Shown here in pieces: positions 42,785-51,664 of a stretch of 64,000 nucleotides of DNA. The number at the start of each line of letters is the position of its first letter. Position 1 is the stretch's first letter. The notes under the pieces are model-generated. The model ran no database searches, had not been told where the DNA came from, and saw only the letters and a list, made by a program, of their open reading frames with translations. The position numbers and the translations under genes are program-made. Where the stretch lies: positions 124,001-188,000 of the forward strand of contig CAKVGZ010000001.1 of NCBI GenBank assembly GCA_934747765.1, given 5' to 3'. The DNA comes from an uncultured Clostridia bacterium (lineage in GTDB: Bacteria; Bacillota; Clostridia; Christensenellales; UBA1242).

Positions 42785-43056
42785 CTGAATGAAAAGGAAA
42801 GACTTGTGAGGTTACTTTTCAGACTATGCGAGCGTTTGAAAAGAGAATTCACAACGACAAGTTTTGGCAAGACCAAAGCGCCCCTCAAAAAAGCAAATTT
42901 TTTTTGTTCATCAGCGCGACACACACGGAAACGTTGTTAAGAAATTTTTAACTTGCTACAAAAATAAGTCAGACATTTGCTCTGAAACTGTTTTTCGGCA
43001 AGAATATATTTTTTTAAGTCGCCTAAGGGGAAATTTAGTTTAGACAGGAGGAAAAA
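42785..43056 (+). other. 270-nt leader of the S10 operon
   Basis: Untranslated stretch between promoter and rpsJ, more GC-balanced in its first half than nearby intergenic DNA. An open frame through it has no ribosome binding site and is not credited. The length suggests a ribosomal-protein-binding or attenuation leader, but I could not draw one convincing fold. Confidence 0.5.
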
Positions 43057-43365
43057 ATGGCATCGCAAAAAATAAGAATTAAACTTAAAGCCTATGACCA
43101 CGTTTTGCTTGATTTAGCTTGCGCTAAAATAATTGACACAGCAAACAAAAATGGTTCAAAAGTCGCAGGGCCTATTCCACTTCCAACAGACAGAGAAGTG
43201 GTCACAATCATTCGTTCACCACACAAACACAAAGACAGTCGTGAACAATTCGAGTGCAGAACTCACAAAAGAATGATTGATATTTACAGTCCAACCCAAA
43301 AAGCAGTTGATTCTCTTATGAGATTAGATTTGCCAGCTGGTGTTGACGTTAAAATTAAACTATAA
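43057..43365 (+). CDS. rpsJ: 30S ribosomal protein S10
   Basis: 102 aa; KIRIKLKAYDHVLLD at the start and the conserved VTIIRSPHKHKDSREQFE loop. First gene of the S10-spc-alpha run, with a GACAGGAGG ribosome binding site. In other bacteria S10 also serves in NusB antitermination. Confidence 0.98.
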   Translation: MASQKIRIKLKAYDHVLLDLACAKIIDTANKNGSKVAGPIPLPTDREVVTIIRSPHKHKDSREQFECRTHKRMIDIYSPTQKAVDSLMRLDLPAGVDVKIKL

Positions 43366-43379
43366 GGAGAGAAGATAAA

Positions 43380-44012
43380 ATGAAAAAAGCAATTTTAGGC
43401 AAAAAACTCGGCATGACTCAAATCTTCACGCCTGATGGTTTAGTTGTGCCTGTAACAGTTGTTGAAGCAGGTCCATGTTCAGTTGTTCAAAAGAAAACAA
43501 ATGAAAAAGATGGTTATGAAGCAATTGTTGTTGCATTCAACCAAACAAAAGAAAACAGATTGAACAAAGCACAACTTGGTGTTTTGAAAAAAGCAGGTGT
43601 TCAACCAGCAAAAATTTTGAGAGAATTCAAATTTGACAATTCTGCAGATTATGAAATCGGAAAAGAAATCAAAGCTGACATTTTCGCAGAAAACGATATG
43701 GTTGACGTTTCTGGAACAACACGCGGTCGTGGATTCACTGGAAACATTCAAAGATGGAATGCTCACAGATTAAAAATGACTCACGGTGTTGGCCCTGTTC
43801 ACAGAGAAGTTGGTTCAATGGGCGCTAACAGTACACCATCAAGAGTTTTCAAAAACAAAAAAATGCCAGGACATTATGGCGCAGAAAAAGTTACAATCCA
43901 AAATCTTGAAGTTGTTAAAGTTGACTCAGACAGAAACATCCTTTTAATTAAAGGTTGCGTTCCAGGTCCAAGAGGTTCAATCGTAACAATTAAAGAAGCG
44001 GTTAAAAGGTAG
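43380..44012 (+). CDS. rplC: 50S ribosomal protein L3
   Basis: 210 aa, beginning KKAILGKKLGMTQIF and with the family loop TRGRGFTGNIQRW reaching toward the peptidyl transferase centre. GGAG ribosome binding site, 14 nt after rpsJ. Normal length. Confidence 0.98.
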   Translation: MKKAILGKKLGMTQIFTPDGLVVPVTVVEAGPCSVVQKKTNEKDGYEAIVVAFNQTKENRLNKAQLGVLKKAGVQPAKILREFKFDNSADYEIGKEIKADIFAENDMVDVSGTTRGRGFTGNIQRWNAHRLKMTHGVGPVHREVGSMGANSTPSRVFKNKKMPGHYGAEKVTIQNLEVVKVDSDRNILLIKGCVPGPRGSIVTIKEAVKR

Positions 44013-44021
44013 GATGAAGAG

Positions 44022-44648
44022 ATGGCAGTTTCAGCAAAATTATTAAACATGAATGGCGAAGAAGTTGGCAAATTAAATCTTTCAGACAACCTTTTCGCAA
44101 TTGATTACAACGAACCATTGATTCATGAAGTTGTTGTTGCTTACAATGCAAACCAACGTCAAGGTTCAAAATCAACTTTAACAAGAAGCGAAGTCAGAGG
44201 ACACGCTAAAAAACCATACAGACAAAAACATACAGGTAGAGCAAGACATGGTTCAACAAAATCACCTGAATACAAAGGTGGCGGTGTTGTTTTTGCTCCA
44301 AAACCACGCGATTTCACAAAGAAATTGAACAAGCAAGTTAGGAAAATCGCTTTTGCTTCAGCTATGAGCGAAAAACTTAGACAAAATGAAATCCTTTTCT
44401 TGGATGAATTCAAACTTGCTCAACCAAAAACAAAAGAAGTTGTTAATTTCTTGAATGCACTCAAACTTGACAAATCAGTTGTTATTGTAACTGACAAAAA
44501 GAACGAAGATGCTTTGAGAGCAGCAGGAAACCTTCAAAATGTTCAAATACAAATTGCAGAATTGCTTTCAACTTATGATGTTGTTGCAAACAACAAAGTT
44601 GTTATGACAAAAGATGCAGTTAAATCATTAGAGGAGGCATATAACTAA
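44022..44648 (+). CDS. rplD: 50S ribosomal protein L4
   Basis: 208 aa. Carries the extended loop GHAKKPYRQKHTGRARHGSTK that lines the exit tunnel and is a macrolide-resistance site. In other bacteria L4 represses its own operon; the long leader upstream could be its target. Its stop overlaps the rplW start (TAATG). Confidence 0.98.
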   Translation: MAVSAKLLNMNGEEVGKLNLSDNLFAIDYNEPLIHEVVVAYNANQRQGSKSTLTRSEVRGHAKKPYRQKHTGRARHGSTKSPEYKGGGVVFAPKPRDFTKKLNKQVRKIAFASAMSEKLRQNEILFLDEFKLAQPKTKEVVNFLNALKLDKSVVIVTDKKNEDALRAAGNLQNVQIQIAELLSTYDVVANNKVVMTKDAVKSLEEAYN

Positions 44649-44950
44649 TGAACGCATACGATATCATTAAAAAACCTCTTTTATCAGAAAAGAGTTATGC
44701 AAAGATTAGCGATAAAATCTACACATTCGTTGTTGACAAAAGTGCAACAAAAGTTGACATCAAACGTGCTGTTGAAGAAATTTTCAAAGTTGACGTTGAA
44801 AGTGTTAACACATTGAATGTTAAAGGACACGAAAAAAGTCAAAACACTAAAAAAGGAAGAACAGTTGGAAAAACAAGTGACTACAAAAAAGCTATTGTAA
44901 CACTTAAAAAAGATTCAAAACCAATTGCATTCTTCGAAAGTTTATCTTAA
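44648..44950 (+). CDS. rplW: 50S ribosomal protein L23
   Basis: 100 aa; IIKKPLLSEKSYAKI and the tunnel-exit loop region VNTLNVKGHEKSQNTKKGR. L23 docks trigger factor and SRP at the ribosome exit. GAGGAGG inside rplD serves as its ribosome binding site. Confidence 0.97.
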   Translation: MNAYDIIKKPLLSEKSYAKISDKIYTFVVDKSATKVDIKRAVEEIFKVDVESVNTLNVKGHEKSQNTKKGRTVGKTSDYKKAIVTLKKDSKPIAFFESLS

Positions 44951-44971
44951 AGGTTAAAAGGAGATTAAAAA

Positions 44972-45799
44972 ATGGCTATTAAGAAAAGTAATCCAACAAG
45001 TGCTGGCCGTAGATTTTATTCTTCTGCAACTTTTGAAGAAATAACTACAGACAAGCCAGAAAAAAGTTTGCTTGCGCCAATCAAAAAATCAGCTGGAAGA
45101 AACGCGCAAGGCAAAATAACTGTTCGCCACATTGGTGGAGGAAACAGAAAAAAATACAGAATTATTGATTTCAAGAGAAACAAAGACGGAATTCCAGCAA
45201 AAGTTGTTTCAATTGAATATGACCCAAACAGAACAGCATACATCGCACTTTTGAACTATGTTGATGGTGAAAAAAGATACATTTTGGCACCTATTGGTTT
45301 GAATGTTGGTGACGTTGTTATGTCAGGAAACGAAGCAGAAATCAAAGTTGGAAATGCTCTTCCACTTGAAAACATTCCAGTTGGTTCAGTTGTTCACAAC
45401 ATCGAACTTCAACCAGGAAAAGGTGGACAACTTGCACGTAGTGCTGGTGCTGAAGTTCAACTTATGGCTAAAGAAGGAAAATATGCAACACTCAGAATGC
45501 CAAGTGGAGAAATGAGAAAAGTTCTTTTAACTTGCCGTGCAACTCTCGGACAAGTTGGAAACCTTGACCATGAACTTGTTTCTCTTGGAAAAGCAGGAAG
45601 AAAAAGACACATGGGCATAAGACCATCTGTTCGTGGTGTTGTTATGAACCCTAACGATCACCCACACGGTGGTGGTGAAGGTAAGAGCCCTGTTGGTATG
45701 GCTTCGCCAGTTACTCCATGGGGTAAACCTGCACTTGGTCTTAAGACTAGAAAGAAAAATAAAGCATCTAACAAGTTGATTGTTAAGAGGAAAAAATAG
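44972..45799 (+). CDS. rplB: 50S ribosomal protein L2
   Basis: 275 aa, the most conserved 50S protein near the peptidyl transferase centre. GRNAQGKITVRHIGGGNRKK and the C-terminal GVVMNPNDHPHGGGEGKSP with its essential His are intact. AAAAGGAG ribosome binding site. Confidence 0.98.
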   Translation: MAIKKSNPTSAGRRFYSSATFEEITTDKPEKSLLAPIKKSAGRNAQGKITVRHIGGGNRKKYRIIDFKRNKDGIPAKVVSIEYDPNRTAYIALLNYVDGEKRYILAPIGLNVGDVVMSGNEAEIKVGNALPLENIPVGSVVHNIELQPGKGGQLARSAGAEVQLMAKEGKYATLRMPSGEMRKVLLTCRATLGQVGNLDHELVSLGKAGRKRHMGIRPSVRGVVMNPNDHPHGGGEGKSPVGMASPVTPWGKPALGLKTRKKNKASNKLIVKRKK

Positions 45800-45808
45800 G
45801 AGAGGAAT

Positions 45809-46111
45809 ATGAGCAGATCGTTAAAGAAAAAACCTTATGTATTTGAAAAACTCTTGAAAAGAGTTGAAGAAAACAATGCATCTGGCAACAAAAAACCAAT
45901 CAAAACATGGTCTAGAGCATCAGTTATCTACCCAGAATTTGTTGGAACAACATTTGCAGTTTACAACGGTAAAAAACATGTTCCTGTTTACTGCACTGCA
46001 GAAATGATTGGCCACAAACTTGGAGAATTTGCTCCAACAAGAACTTACAAAGGCCACGCAGATAAAAAGTCGAGTGGTGGCAAAGTTGCTGCTATGAAGG
46101 CAAAAAATTAG
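45809..46111 (+). CDS. rpsS: 30S ribosomal protein S19
   Basis: 100 aa; SRSLKKKPYVFEKLL start and the GHKLGEFAPTRTYKGH signature. Positioned 9 nt after rplB with an AGGAG site. Confidence 0.98.
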   Translation: MSRSLKKKPYVFEKLLKRVEENNASGNKKPIKTWSRASVIYPEFVGTTFAVYNGKKHVPVYCTAEMIGHKLGEFAPTRTYKGHADKKSSGGKVAAMKAKN

Positions 46112-46120
46112 GAGGATTAA

Positions 46121-46507
46121 ATGGCAACAAGAATTAGAGAAAAAGCTGAAGCAAGAAAGGCTAACAAAGACAACAGACCTTTTGCTAAAGTTAAATATGT
46201 TCGCATGAGCCCATCCAAAATCAGAATTGTTCTTGATATGGTTAGAGGCAAAAATGCTGAAGAAGCGCTTGCTATTTTGGAAAATTCTCCTCAATCAGCA
46301 GCTGAAGTTAGCGCAAAGCTCTTGAAATCTGCTATTGCAAATGCTGAAAACAACAAAGGACTTAACAGATCAGACCTTTATGTTGCAGAAGCTTACGCTT
46401 GCCCAGGTCCAATTATGAAAAGATTGAACATCAGAGCACGTGGAAGAGCAGACAGAATGTTAAAAAGAACAAGCCACATCACAATTGTGCTTGATGTAAA
46501 AGAGTAG
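46121..46507 (+). CDS. rplV: 50S ribosomal protein L22
   Basis: 128 aa, slightly longer than usual because of an N-terminal stretch (TRIREKAEARKANKDNRPF). The beta-hairpin that enters the exit tunnel is in CPGPIMKRLNIRARGRADRM. GGAGG upstream. Confidence 0.97.
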   Translation: MATRIREKAEARKANKDNRPFAKVKYVRMSPSKIRIVLDMVRGKNAEEALAILENSPQSAAEVSAKLLKSAIANAENNKGLNRSDLYVAEAYACPGPIMKRLNIRARGRADRMLKRTSHITIVLDVKE

Positions 46508-46516
46508 GAGGTCAAG

Positions 46517-47185
46517 ATGGGACAAAAAGTTAGTCCAGTTGGACTTAGATTAGGCGTTAATAAAACCTGGCAATCATCTTGGTATGCTAACAAAAAAGAT
46601 TTTGCAAAAAATATTAAAGAAGATGATGAAATCAGAAAATTTATTAAGAAAAAATACTATGGTGCTGGAATTTCAAGCATTGAAATTGAAAGAACAGCAA
46701 CAAAAACTATTGTTACATTAAACACAGGTAGACCTGGTATGTTAATTGGTACAAAAGGTGCTGGTGTTGAAGAAATCAAAAAAGAACTTGCAAAAATTGT
46801 TGGTGCAAAAACTCTTTTTGTTAACATAAAAGAAGTTAAAAAACCAGACCTTGATGCAACACTTGTTGCTGAAGGAATTGCAAGTCAACTTGAAAAACGT
46901 GTTGCTTTCAGAAGAGCTTTGAAACAAGCAATTCAACGTGTTATGAAAGCTGGCGCTAAAGGTTGCAAAGTTCAAGTTAGTGGTGTTGTTGATGGCGCTA
47001 ACACAATTGCAAGAACTGAAAATTATATGGAAGGTTCTCTTCCATTACACACACTTAGAGCTGATATAGACTACGGTGTTGCTGGAGCATTCACCAACTA
47101 TGGAAAACTCGGTGTTAAATGCTGGATTTACAAAGGAGAAATCCTTGGAAAAAAATCCGCTGAAAACAAAGGAGGTATGAACTAA
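46517..47185 (+). CDS. rpsC: 30S ribosomal protein S3
   Basis: 222 aa. N-terminal KH domain with GRPGMLIGTKGAGVEEIKKEL and the C-terminal S3 domain (IDYGVAGAFTNYGKLGVKCW). Part of the mRNA entry helicase. Its stop overlaps the rplP start. Confidence 0.98.
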   Translation: MGQKVSPVGLRLGVNKTWQSSWYANKKDFAKNIKEDDEIRKFIKKKYYGAGISSIEIERTATKTIVTLNTGRPGMLIGTKGAGVEEIKKELAKIVGAKTLFVNIKEVKKPDLDATLVAEGIASQLEKRVAFRRALKQAIQRVMKAGAKGCKVQVSGVVDGANTIARTENYMEGSLPLHTLRADIDYGVAGAFTNYGKLGVKCWIYKGEILGKKSAENKGGMN

Positions 47186-47622
47186 TGTTAATGCCTAAGA
47201 GAGTTAAGAGAAGACGTGTTCATAGGGGCAGAATGACTGGTGTTGCAACAAGAGGTAACACTCTTGCTTACGGCGAATTCGGCATCGTTGCAACAGAACC
47301 ATGCTGGATTAAGTCTAATCAAATCGAAGCAGCTCGTATTGCTATAACACGTTATACAAAAAGAGGCGGTAAAGTTTGGATTAAAATTTTCCCAGACAAG
47401 CCTGTAACTAAAAAACCTGCTGAAACAAGAATGGGTAGTGGTAAAGGTTCACCTGAATTCTGGGTTGCTGTTGTTAAACCAGGAAGAGTTCTTTTTGAAA
47501 TTGCTGGTGTTCCAGAAGCTATTGCTAGAGAAGCACTCAGACTTGGTAGCCACAAATTGCCATGCAAAACTAAAATTATTAAAAAGCAGGACGAAACCGT
47601 AACAGAAGGTGGTGCTGTATGA
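47185..47622 (+). CDS. rplP: 50S ribosomal protein L16
   Basis: 145 aa; MPKRVKRRRVHRGRM near the start and RMGSGKGSPEFWVAVVKPGR. Contacts tRNA in the A site. The ATG at 47185 is 9 nt after GGAGG and precedes a second ATG two codons on. Overlaps rpmC by 4 nt. Confidence 0.98.
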   Translation: MLMPKRVKRRRVHRGRMTGVATRGNTLAYGEFGIVATEPCWIKSNQIEAARIAITRYTKRGGKVWIKIFPDKPVTKKPAETRMGSGKGSPEFWVAVVKPGRVLFEIAGVPEAIAREALRLGSHKLPCKTKIIKKQDETVTEGGAV

Positions 47623-47822
47623 AATTAAACGATATCAAAAATTTAACAACTGAAGAATTGATCACAAAAGAACAAGAATTAAAAGCTGAACTATTTAATC
47701 TTCGTTTCTCTCACGCAACAGGAAACTTGGCTAACCCTATGCAACTTCACAATTTGAAAAAAGATATTGCTAGAGTTAAAACAATCATCCGTGAAAGAGA
47801 AATGAAAAAGGTTAATGGGTAA
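47619..47822 (+). CDS. rpmC: 50S ribosomal protein L29
   Basis: 67 aa, two-helix protein at the exit tunnel with the LFNLRFSHATGNL motif and a LKKDIARVKTIIRERE helix. ATGA overlap with rplP implies coupled translation. Confidence 0.97.
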   Translation: MKLNDIKNLTTEELITKEQELKAELFNLRFSHATGNLANPMQLHNLKKDIARVKTIIREREMKKVNG

Positions 47823-47832
47823 GGAGTAAGAT

Positions 47833-48099
47833 ATGGAAAAAGAAATCAGAAATAACAGACCAACAAAACAAGGACTTGTTGTTAGTGCTGGAAAAATGAA
47901 TAAAACTGTTGTTGTTGCTGTTGTTGAAAACAAAAAGCACCCAATCTATAAAAAAGTTGTTAAAAGCACAAAGAAATATAAAGTTCACGATGAAGAAAAC
48001 GTTTGCGGAATTGGCGACACTGTTGAAATTATGGAAACTCGCCCATTAAGTAAAGACAAATACAACCGTTTAGTCAGAATCGTTGAGAAAGCGAAGTAG
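47833..48099 (+). CDS. rpsQ: 30S ribosomal protein S17
   Basis: 88 aa OB-fold protein: GLVVSAGKMNKTVVVAV and GDTVEIMETRPLSKDK. Begins assembly of the 5' domain of 16S rRNA. Confidence 0.97.
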   Translation: MEKEIRNNRPTKQGLVVSAGKMNKTVVVAVVENKKHPIYKKVVKSTKKYKVHDEENVCGIGDTVEIMETRPLSKDKYNRLVRIVEKAK

Positions 48100-48108
48100 G
48101 AGGTAGAT

Positions 48109-48477
48109 ATGGTTCAACCACAAACAAGATTAAAAGTTGCCGATAACACTGGCGCTAAACAAATCATGTGTATTCGTGTTCTCGGTGGTTCTTATAGAAG
48201 AAGCGGGAACATCGGAGATGTTATCGTTGCATCAGTCAAATCTGCAATTCCAGGCGGAGTTGTTAAGAAAGGTGATGTTGTTAAAGCTGTTATTGTTAGA
48301 ACTTCTAAAGGTTTGAGAAGACAAGACGGAACACACATCAGATTTGATGACAATGCTGCAGTTATCATTGATAACCAAAAACAACCAAAAGGAACACGTA
48401 TTTTCGGGCCTATTGCGAGAGAACTTCGTGATAAAAACTACATGAAGATTATCTCACTTGCGCCAGAAGTATTATAG
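48109..48477 (+). CDS. rplN: 50S ribosomal protein L14
   Basis: 122 aa, exactly the family length; VQPQTRLKVADNTGAKQIMC and GTRIFGPIARELR. First gene of the classical spc part; no promoter or terminator separates it from rpsQ. Confidence 0.98.
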   Translation: MVQPQTRLKVADNTGAKQIMCIRVLGGSYRRSGNIGDVIVASVKSAIPGGVVKKGDVVKAVIVRTSKGLRRQDGTHIRFDDNAAVIIDNQKQPKGTRIFGPIARELRDKNYMKIISLAPEVL

Positions 48478-48486
48478 GAGGAAGCA

Positions 48487-48942
48487 ATGGAAATTAAAAA
48501 AGGTGACAACGTTGTTGTTATCGCTGGAAAAGACAAAGGCAAACAAGGTAAAGTTCTTGAAACTTCACCAAAATCTGCAAAAGTTGTTGTTGAAGGCGTG
48601 AACATCGTTACAAAACACAAAAAACCTCGCTCTGCTCAAGATAAGGGCGGAATTGTTAAACAAACAAATCCTATTGATTCTTCAAACGTTATGGTTGTTT
48701 GTTCAACATGCGGAAAAGCAACAAGAATTGGCCACAAAGAACTTGATGGCAAAAAAGCAAGAATTTGCAAAAAATGCGGAGCAGGTTTAGATAAAGAACT
48801 TGCAAAAGCAGTTAAAAAAGAAACAAAATCAGCTAAAGCTGAAAAACCTGCTGAAAAGAAAACAGCAACAACTGAAAAGTCGACAACCAAAAAAACAGCA
48901 ACCACTAAGTCAACTGCAAAAAAAACCACTAAAGCAGAATAA
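48487..48942 (+). CDS. rplX: 50S ribosomal protein L24 with C-terminal tail
   Basis: 151 aa against about 105 usually. The KOW motif (GDNVVVIAGKDKGKQGKV) and a complete C4 zinc ribbon (CSTCGK and CKKCGA) are followed by about 45 residues of Lys/Ala/Thr-rich low complexity, like a histone H1 tail. The tail is in frame with an AAGGAG site for rplE after it. It may contact rRNA or be disordered. Confidence 0.95.
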   Translation: MEIKKGDNVVVIAGKDKGKQGKVLETSPKSAKVVVEGVNIVTKHKKPRSAQDKGGIVKQTNPIDSSNVMVVCSTCGKATRIGHKELDGKKARICKKCGAGLDKELAKAVKKETKSAKAEKPAEKKTATTEKSTTKKTATTKSTAKKTTKAE

Positions 48943-48953
48943 GGAGAAAAACA

Positions 48954-49499
48954 ATGGCTAACAGATTAAAAGAAACATACAAAAAAGATATTGTTCCAGA
49001 ACTTATGAAACTTCATGGTTATAAAAACGTTAACGAAGTTCCAAAACTTGACAAAATTGTTTTGAATATGGGACTTGGTGATGTTAAAGACAATTCAAAA
49101 AGTTTGGGAATTGCAATTGACGAATTAGGCGTTATCTCTGGACAAAAACCAGTTGCAACAAAAGCTAAAAAAGCTATTTCTAACTTCAAAGTTAGACAAG
49201 GAATGAAAATTGGTGCTAAAGTTACTTTAAGAGGCGACAGAATGTATGAGTTCTTAGATAAACTCATTGCAGTTGCTCTTCCTAGAGTTAGAGATTTCAG
49301 AGGAGTTTCAAGAAAGTCTTTTGACGGTCATGGAAACTATGCTCTTGGAATTAAAGAACAACTTATATTCCCAGAAATCAACTATGACAAAATCGAAAAA
49401 ATCAGAGGTTTTGACATTATGATTGTAACAACTGCAAAGTCGGATTCAGAGGCATTATCTCTTTTAGAGGCTCTTGGAATGCCTTTCAAAGATAGATAG
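48954..49499 (+). CDS. rplE: 50S ribosomal protein L5
   Basis: 181 aa; contains VLNMGLGD, GQKPVATKAKKAISNFKVRQ and DFRGVSRKSFDGHGNYALG. Binds 5S rRNA with L18. Normal length. Confidence 0.98.
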   Translation: MANRLKETYKKDIVPELMKLHGYKNVNEVPKLDKIVLNMGLGDVKDNSKSLGIAIDELGVISGQKPVATKAKKAISNFKVRQGMKIGAKVTLRGDRMYEFLDKLIAVALPRVRDFRGVSRKSFDGHGNYALGIKEQLIFPEINYDKIEKIRGFDIMIVTTAKSDSEALSLLEALGMPFKDR

Positions 49500-49508
49500 G
49501 AGGGAATA

Positions 49509-49694
49509 ATGGCAAGAAAAGCATTAATTGAAAAACAACAAAAAAAGCAAAAATTTTCAACTCGTGAATACACTCGTTGTGAAATTTGTGGACGTCCACA
49601 CGCTGTTTTAAAGAAATATGGTCTTTGCAGGGTATGCTTCCGTGAAAAAGCAAACAAAGGAGAAATACCTGGCATGAAAAAGGCTAGTTGGTAG
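49509..49694 (+). CDS. rpsZ: 30S ribosomal protein S14, zinc type
   Basis: 61 aa with CEICGRPH and CRVCF giving the four zinc cysteines, the C+ form common in Bacillota. A C- paralogue for zinc starvation is not in this window. Confidence 0.97.
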   Translation: MARKALIEKQQKKQKFSTREYTRCEICGRPHAVLKKYGLCRVCFREKANKGEIPGMKKASW

Positions 49695-49704
49695 GAGGGA
49701 AGAT

Positions 49705-50103
49705 ATGATTGTTACAGACCCAATTGCAGATATGCTAACAAGACTTAGAAATGCTATAACTGCAAAGCATGAAGATGTTTTAGTTCCTGTTTCAAAAGAA
49801 AAGGAATCTATTGCAAAAATTTTACTTGATGAAGGATATATCAAATCTTTCGAAATCGTTGAAGACAAAAAGATTAAATATATCAAAATTGCAATCAAAT
49901 ATGACGAACATGGAAATAGCATAATCTACGGATTAAAAAGAATTTCTAAACCAGGACTCAGAGTTTATGCAACTGTTGATAAACTTCCAAGAGTTATTGG
50001 CGGAATGGGAATTGCAATTATTTCAACAAACAAAGGTATATTAACAGACAAACAAGCAAGAGAGCAAAAAGTTGGCGGTGAAGTTCTTGCTTACGTTTGG
50101 TAG
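49705..50103 (+). CDS. rpsH: 30S ribosomal protein S8
   Basis: 132 aa; TDPIADMLTRLRNA start and the C-terminal GGMGIAIISTNKGILTDKQA. In other bacteria S8 represses the spc operon by binding mRNA at rplE. Confidence 0.98.
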   Translation: MIVTDPIADMLTRLRNAITAKHEDVLVPVSKEKESIAKILLDEGYIKSFEIVEDKKIKYIKIAIKYDEHGNSIIYGLKRISKPGLRVYATVDKLPRVIGGMGIAIISTNKGILTDKQAREQKVGGEVLAYVW

Positions 50104-50112
50104 GAGGAAACT

Positions 50113-50658
50113 ATGTCTAGAATAGGAAGAAGTCCAATTAAAATGCCAGACGGTGTTAGTGCACAAGTTGAAGGCAATTTGATAACTGTTAAAGGACCAC
50201 TTGGAACCTTAACTCAAGAATTCAGTGATGTTGATATCAAAATTGATGGAAATGTTATTTCCCTCACAAGAAAAAATGACAACAATGATGTTAAAGCAAA
50301 ACACGGACTTTACAGAGCGTTGGTTGCTAACATGGTGAAAGGTGTTAAAGAAGGATTTTCTAGAAACCTTATCATCAAAGGTGTTGGTTACAAAGCAAAC
50401 AAAGTTGGAAACAAACTTGTTTTGAATTTGGGATATTCACATCCAATTGACGTTGTTGAACCAGAAGGCATAAAAATCGAATGCCCAACAGCAACAGACA
50501 TCAAAATCACAGGAATTGACAAACAAAAAGTCGGACAACTTGCATCAAATATCAGAGATTTAAGAAAAGTTGAACCATATCATGGTTACGGCGTTAGATA
50601 TGACGATGAAGTTGTTATCAGAAAACAAGGTAAAACTGCTGGTAAAGGCAAGAAGTAG
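50113..50658 (+). CDS. rplF: 50S ribosomal protein L6
   Basis: 181 aa; SRIGRSPIKMPDGV, GPLGTLTQEF, and the C-terminal signature around KQKVGQLASNIRDLRKVEPY. Two L6 domains as usual. Confidence 0.98.
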   Translation: MSRIGRSPIKMPDGVSAQVEGNLITVKGPLGTLTQEFSDVDIKIDGNVISLTRKNDNNDVKAKHGLYRALVANMVKGVKEGFSRNLIIKGVGYKANKVGNKLVLNLGYSHPIDVVEPEGIKIECPTATDIKITGIDKQKVGQLASNIRDLRKVEPYHGYGVRYDDEVVIRKQGKTAGKGKK

Positions 50659-50668
50659 GAGTTAAAAA

Positions 50669-51037
50669 ATGATTAGTAAAGACAATAAAAATCAAATTAG
50701 ATTGAAACGTCACGCTCGTTTGAGAAACACTCTTAAAGGAACTAGTGACGCTCCAAGACTTGCTGTTTACAGAAGTCTTAATGGAATTTACGCTCAAATC
50801 ATCGATGATGAAAAAGGCGTAACCTTGGTTTCATGCTCAACTCTTGACAAAGAACTTGCAAAATCTTGCAAAGGTAAAAATCGCAAAGAACAAGCAAAAC
50901 TTGTTGGCGAAACTCTTGCTAAGAGAGCATTGAAAAAGAAAATTAAAACTGTTGTTTTCGACAGAGGCGGTTATCTTTACACTGGAAGAGTTCAAGCTCT
51001 TGCTGACGGTGCTAGAGAAGCTGGCTTGGAATTTTAG
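50669..51037 (+). CDS. rplR: 50S ribosomal protein L18
   Basis: 122 aa; RLKRHARLRNTLKGTSDAPRL and the C-terminal VVFDRGGYLYTGRVQALADGARE. Binds 5S rRNA. Confidence 0.98.
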   Translation: MISKDNKNQIRLKRHARLRNTLKGTSDAPRLAVYRSLNGIYAQIIDDEKGVTLVSCSTLDKELAKSCKGKNRKEQAKLVGETLAKRALKKKIKTVVFDRGGYLYTGRVQALADGAREAGLEF

Positions 51038-51046
51038 GAGGAACGT

Positions 51047-51655
51047 ATGAACGAAGAAATCAAAAATGAAAATGTCGAAATCGCAGAAAACACAACTGAT
51101 GTTGTGAAAGAAGAAAGAAAAAAACGTGATGATTTCAAACGTGACCGCAAACAAGGTGACAGACGTGAAAGAAAACGTGAAGACAGCGAATTTGACAAAA
51201 CTTTAGTTTCTGTTAGACGTGTTACAAAGGTTGTTAAAGGCGGAAGAACAATGCGTTTCAGCGCTCTTGTTGTTATTGGTGACCACAAGGGAACTGTTGG
51301 AATTGGAACAGGAAGAGCAAAAGAAGTTCCTGCTGCAATCGACAAAGCAACTCTTCAAGCAAAACAGAACTTGAAAAAAATTAACATTGTTAACGGAACA
51401 ATTCCTCATGATGTTGTTGGAAAATATGGAACAAGCAAAGTTTTGATGCTTCCAGCAAAACAAGGTTCTGGAGTTATTGCAGGCGGAAGTGCTCGTGCTG
51501 TTTTGGAACTTGCAGGAATTAAAGATATTGTTACAAAAATTCATGGCTCAACAAACAAGATTAACTGCGTTAGAGCAACTCTTAAAGGTTTGCAATCTTT
51601 GAGAACTAAAGAAGAAGTTGCACTTGCTCGTGGAAAGTCTGTTGGTGAGATATAG
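51047..51655 (+). CDS. rpsE: 30S ribosomal protein S5 with charged N-terminal extension
   Basis: 202 aa against about 166 usually. The first 45 residues are highly charged (acidic, then KKRDDFKRDRKQGDRRERKR) before the standard core VVKGGRTMRFSALVVIGDHKG. The start has AGGAGG, so the extension is real. The core includes the accuracy-related loop. Confidence 0.96.
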   Translation: MNEEIKNENVEIAENTTDVVKEERKKRDDFKRDRKQGDRRERKREDSEFDKTLVSVRRVTKVVKGGRTMRFSALVVIGDHKGTVGIGTGRAKEVPAAIDKATLQAKQNLKKINIVNGTIPHDVVGKYGTSKVLMLPAKQGSGVIAGGSARAVLELAGIKDIVTKIHGSTNKINCVRATLKGLQSLRTKEEVALARGKSVGEI

Positions 51656-51664
51656 AGGTGAATT

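Noticed and set aside
42737..42940. 67-aa frame in the S10 leader
   Set aside because: It begins upstream of the promoter and has no ribosome binding site; better read as leader RNA.
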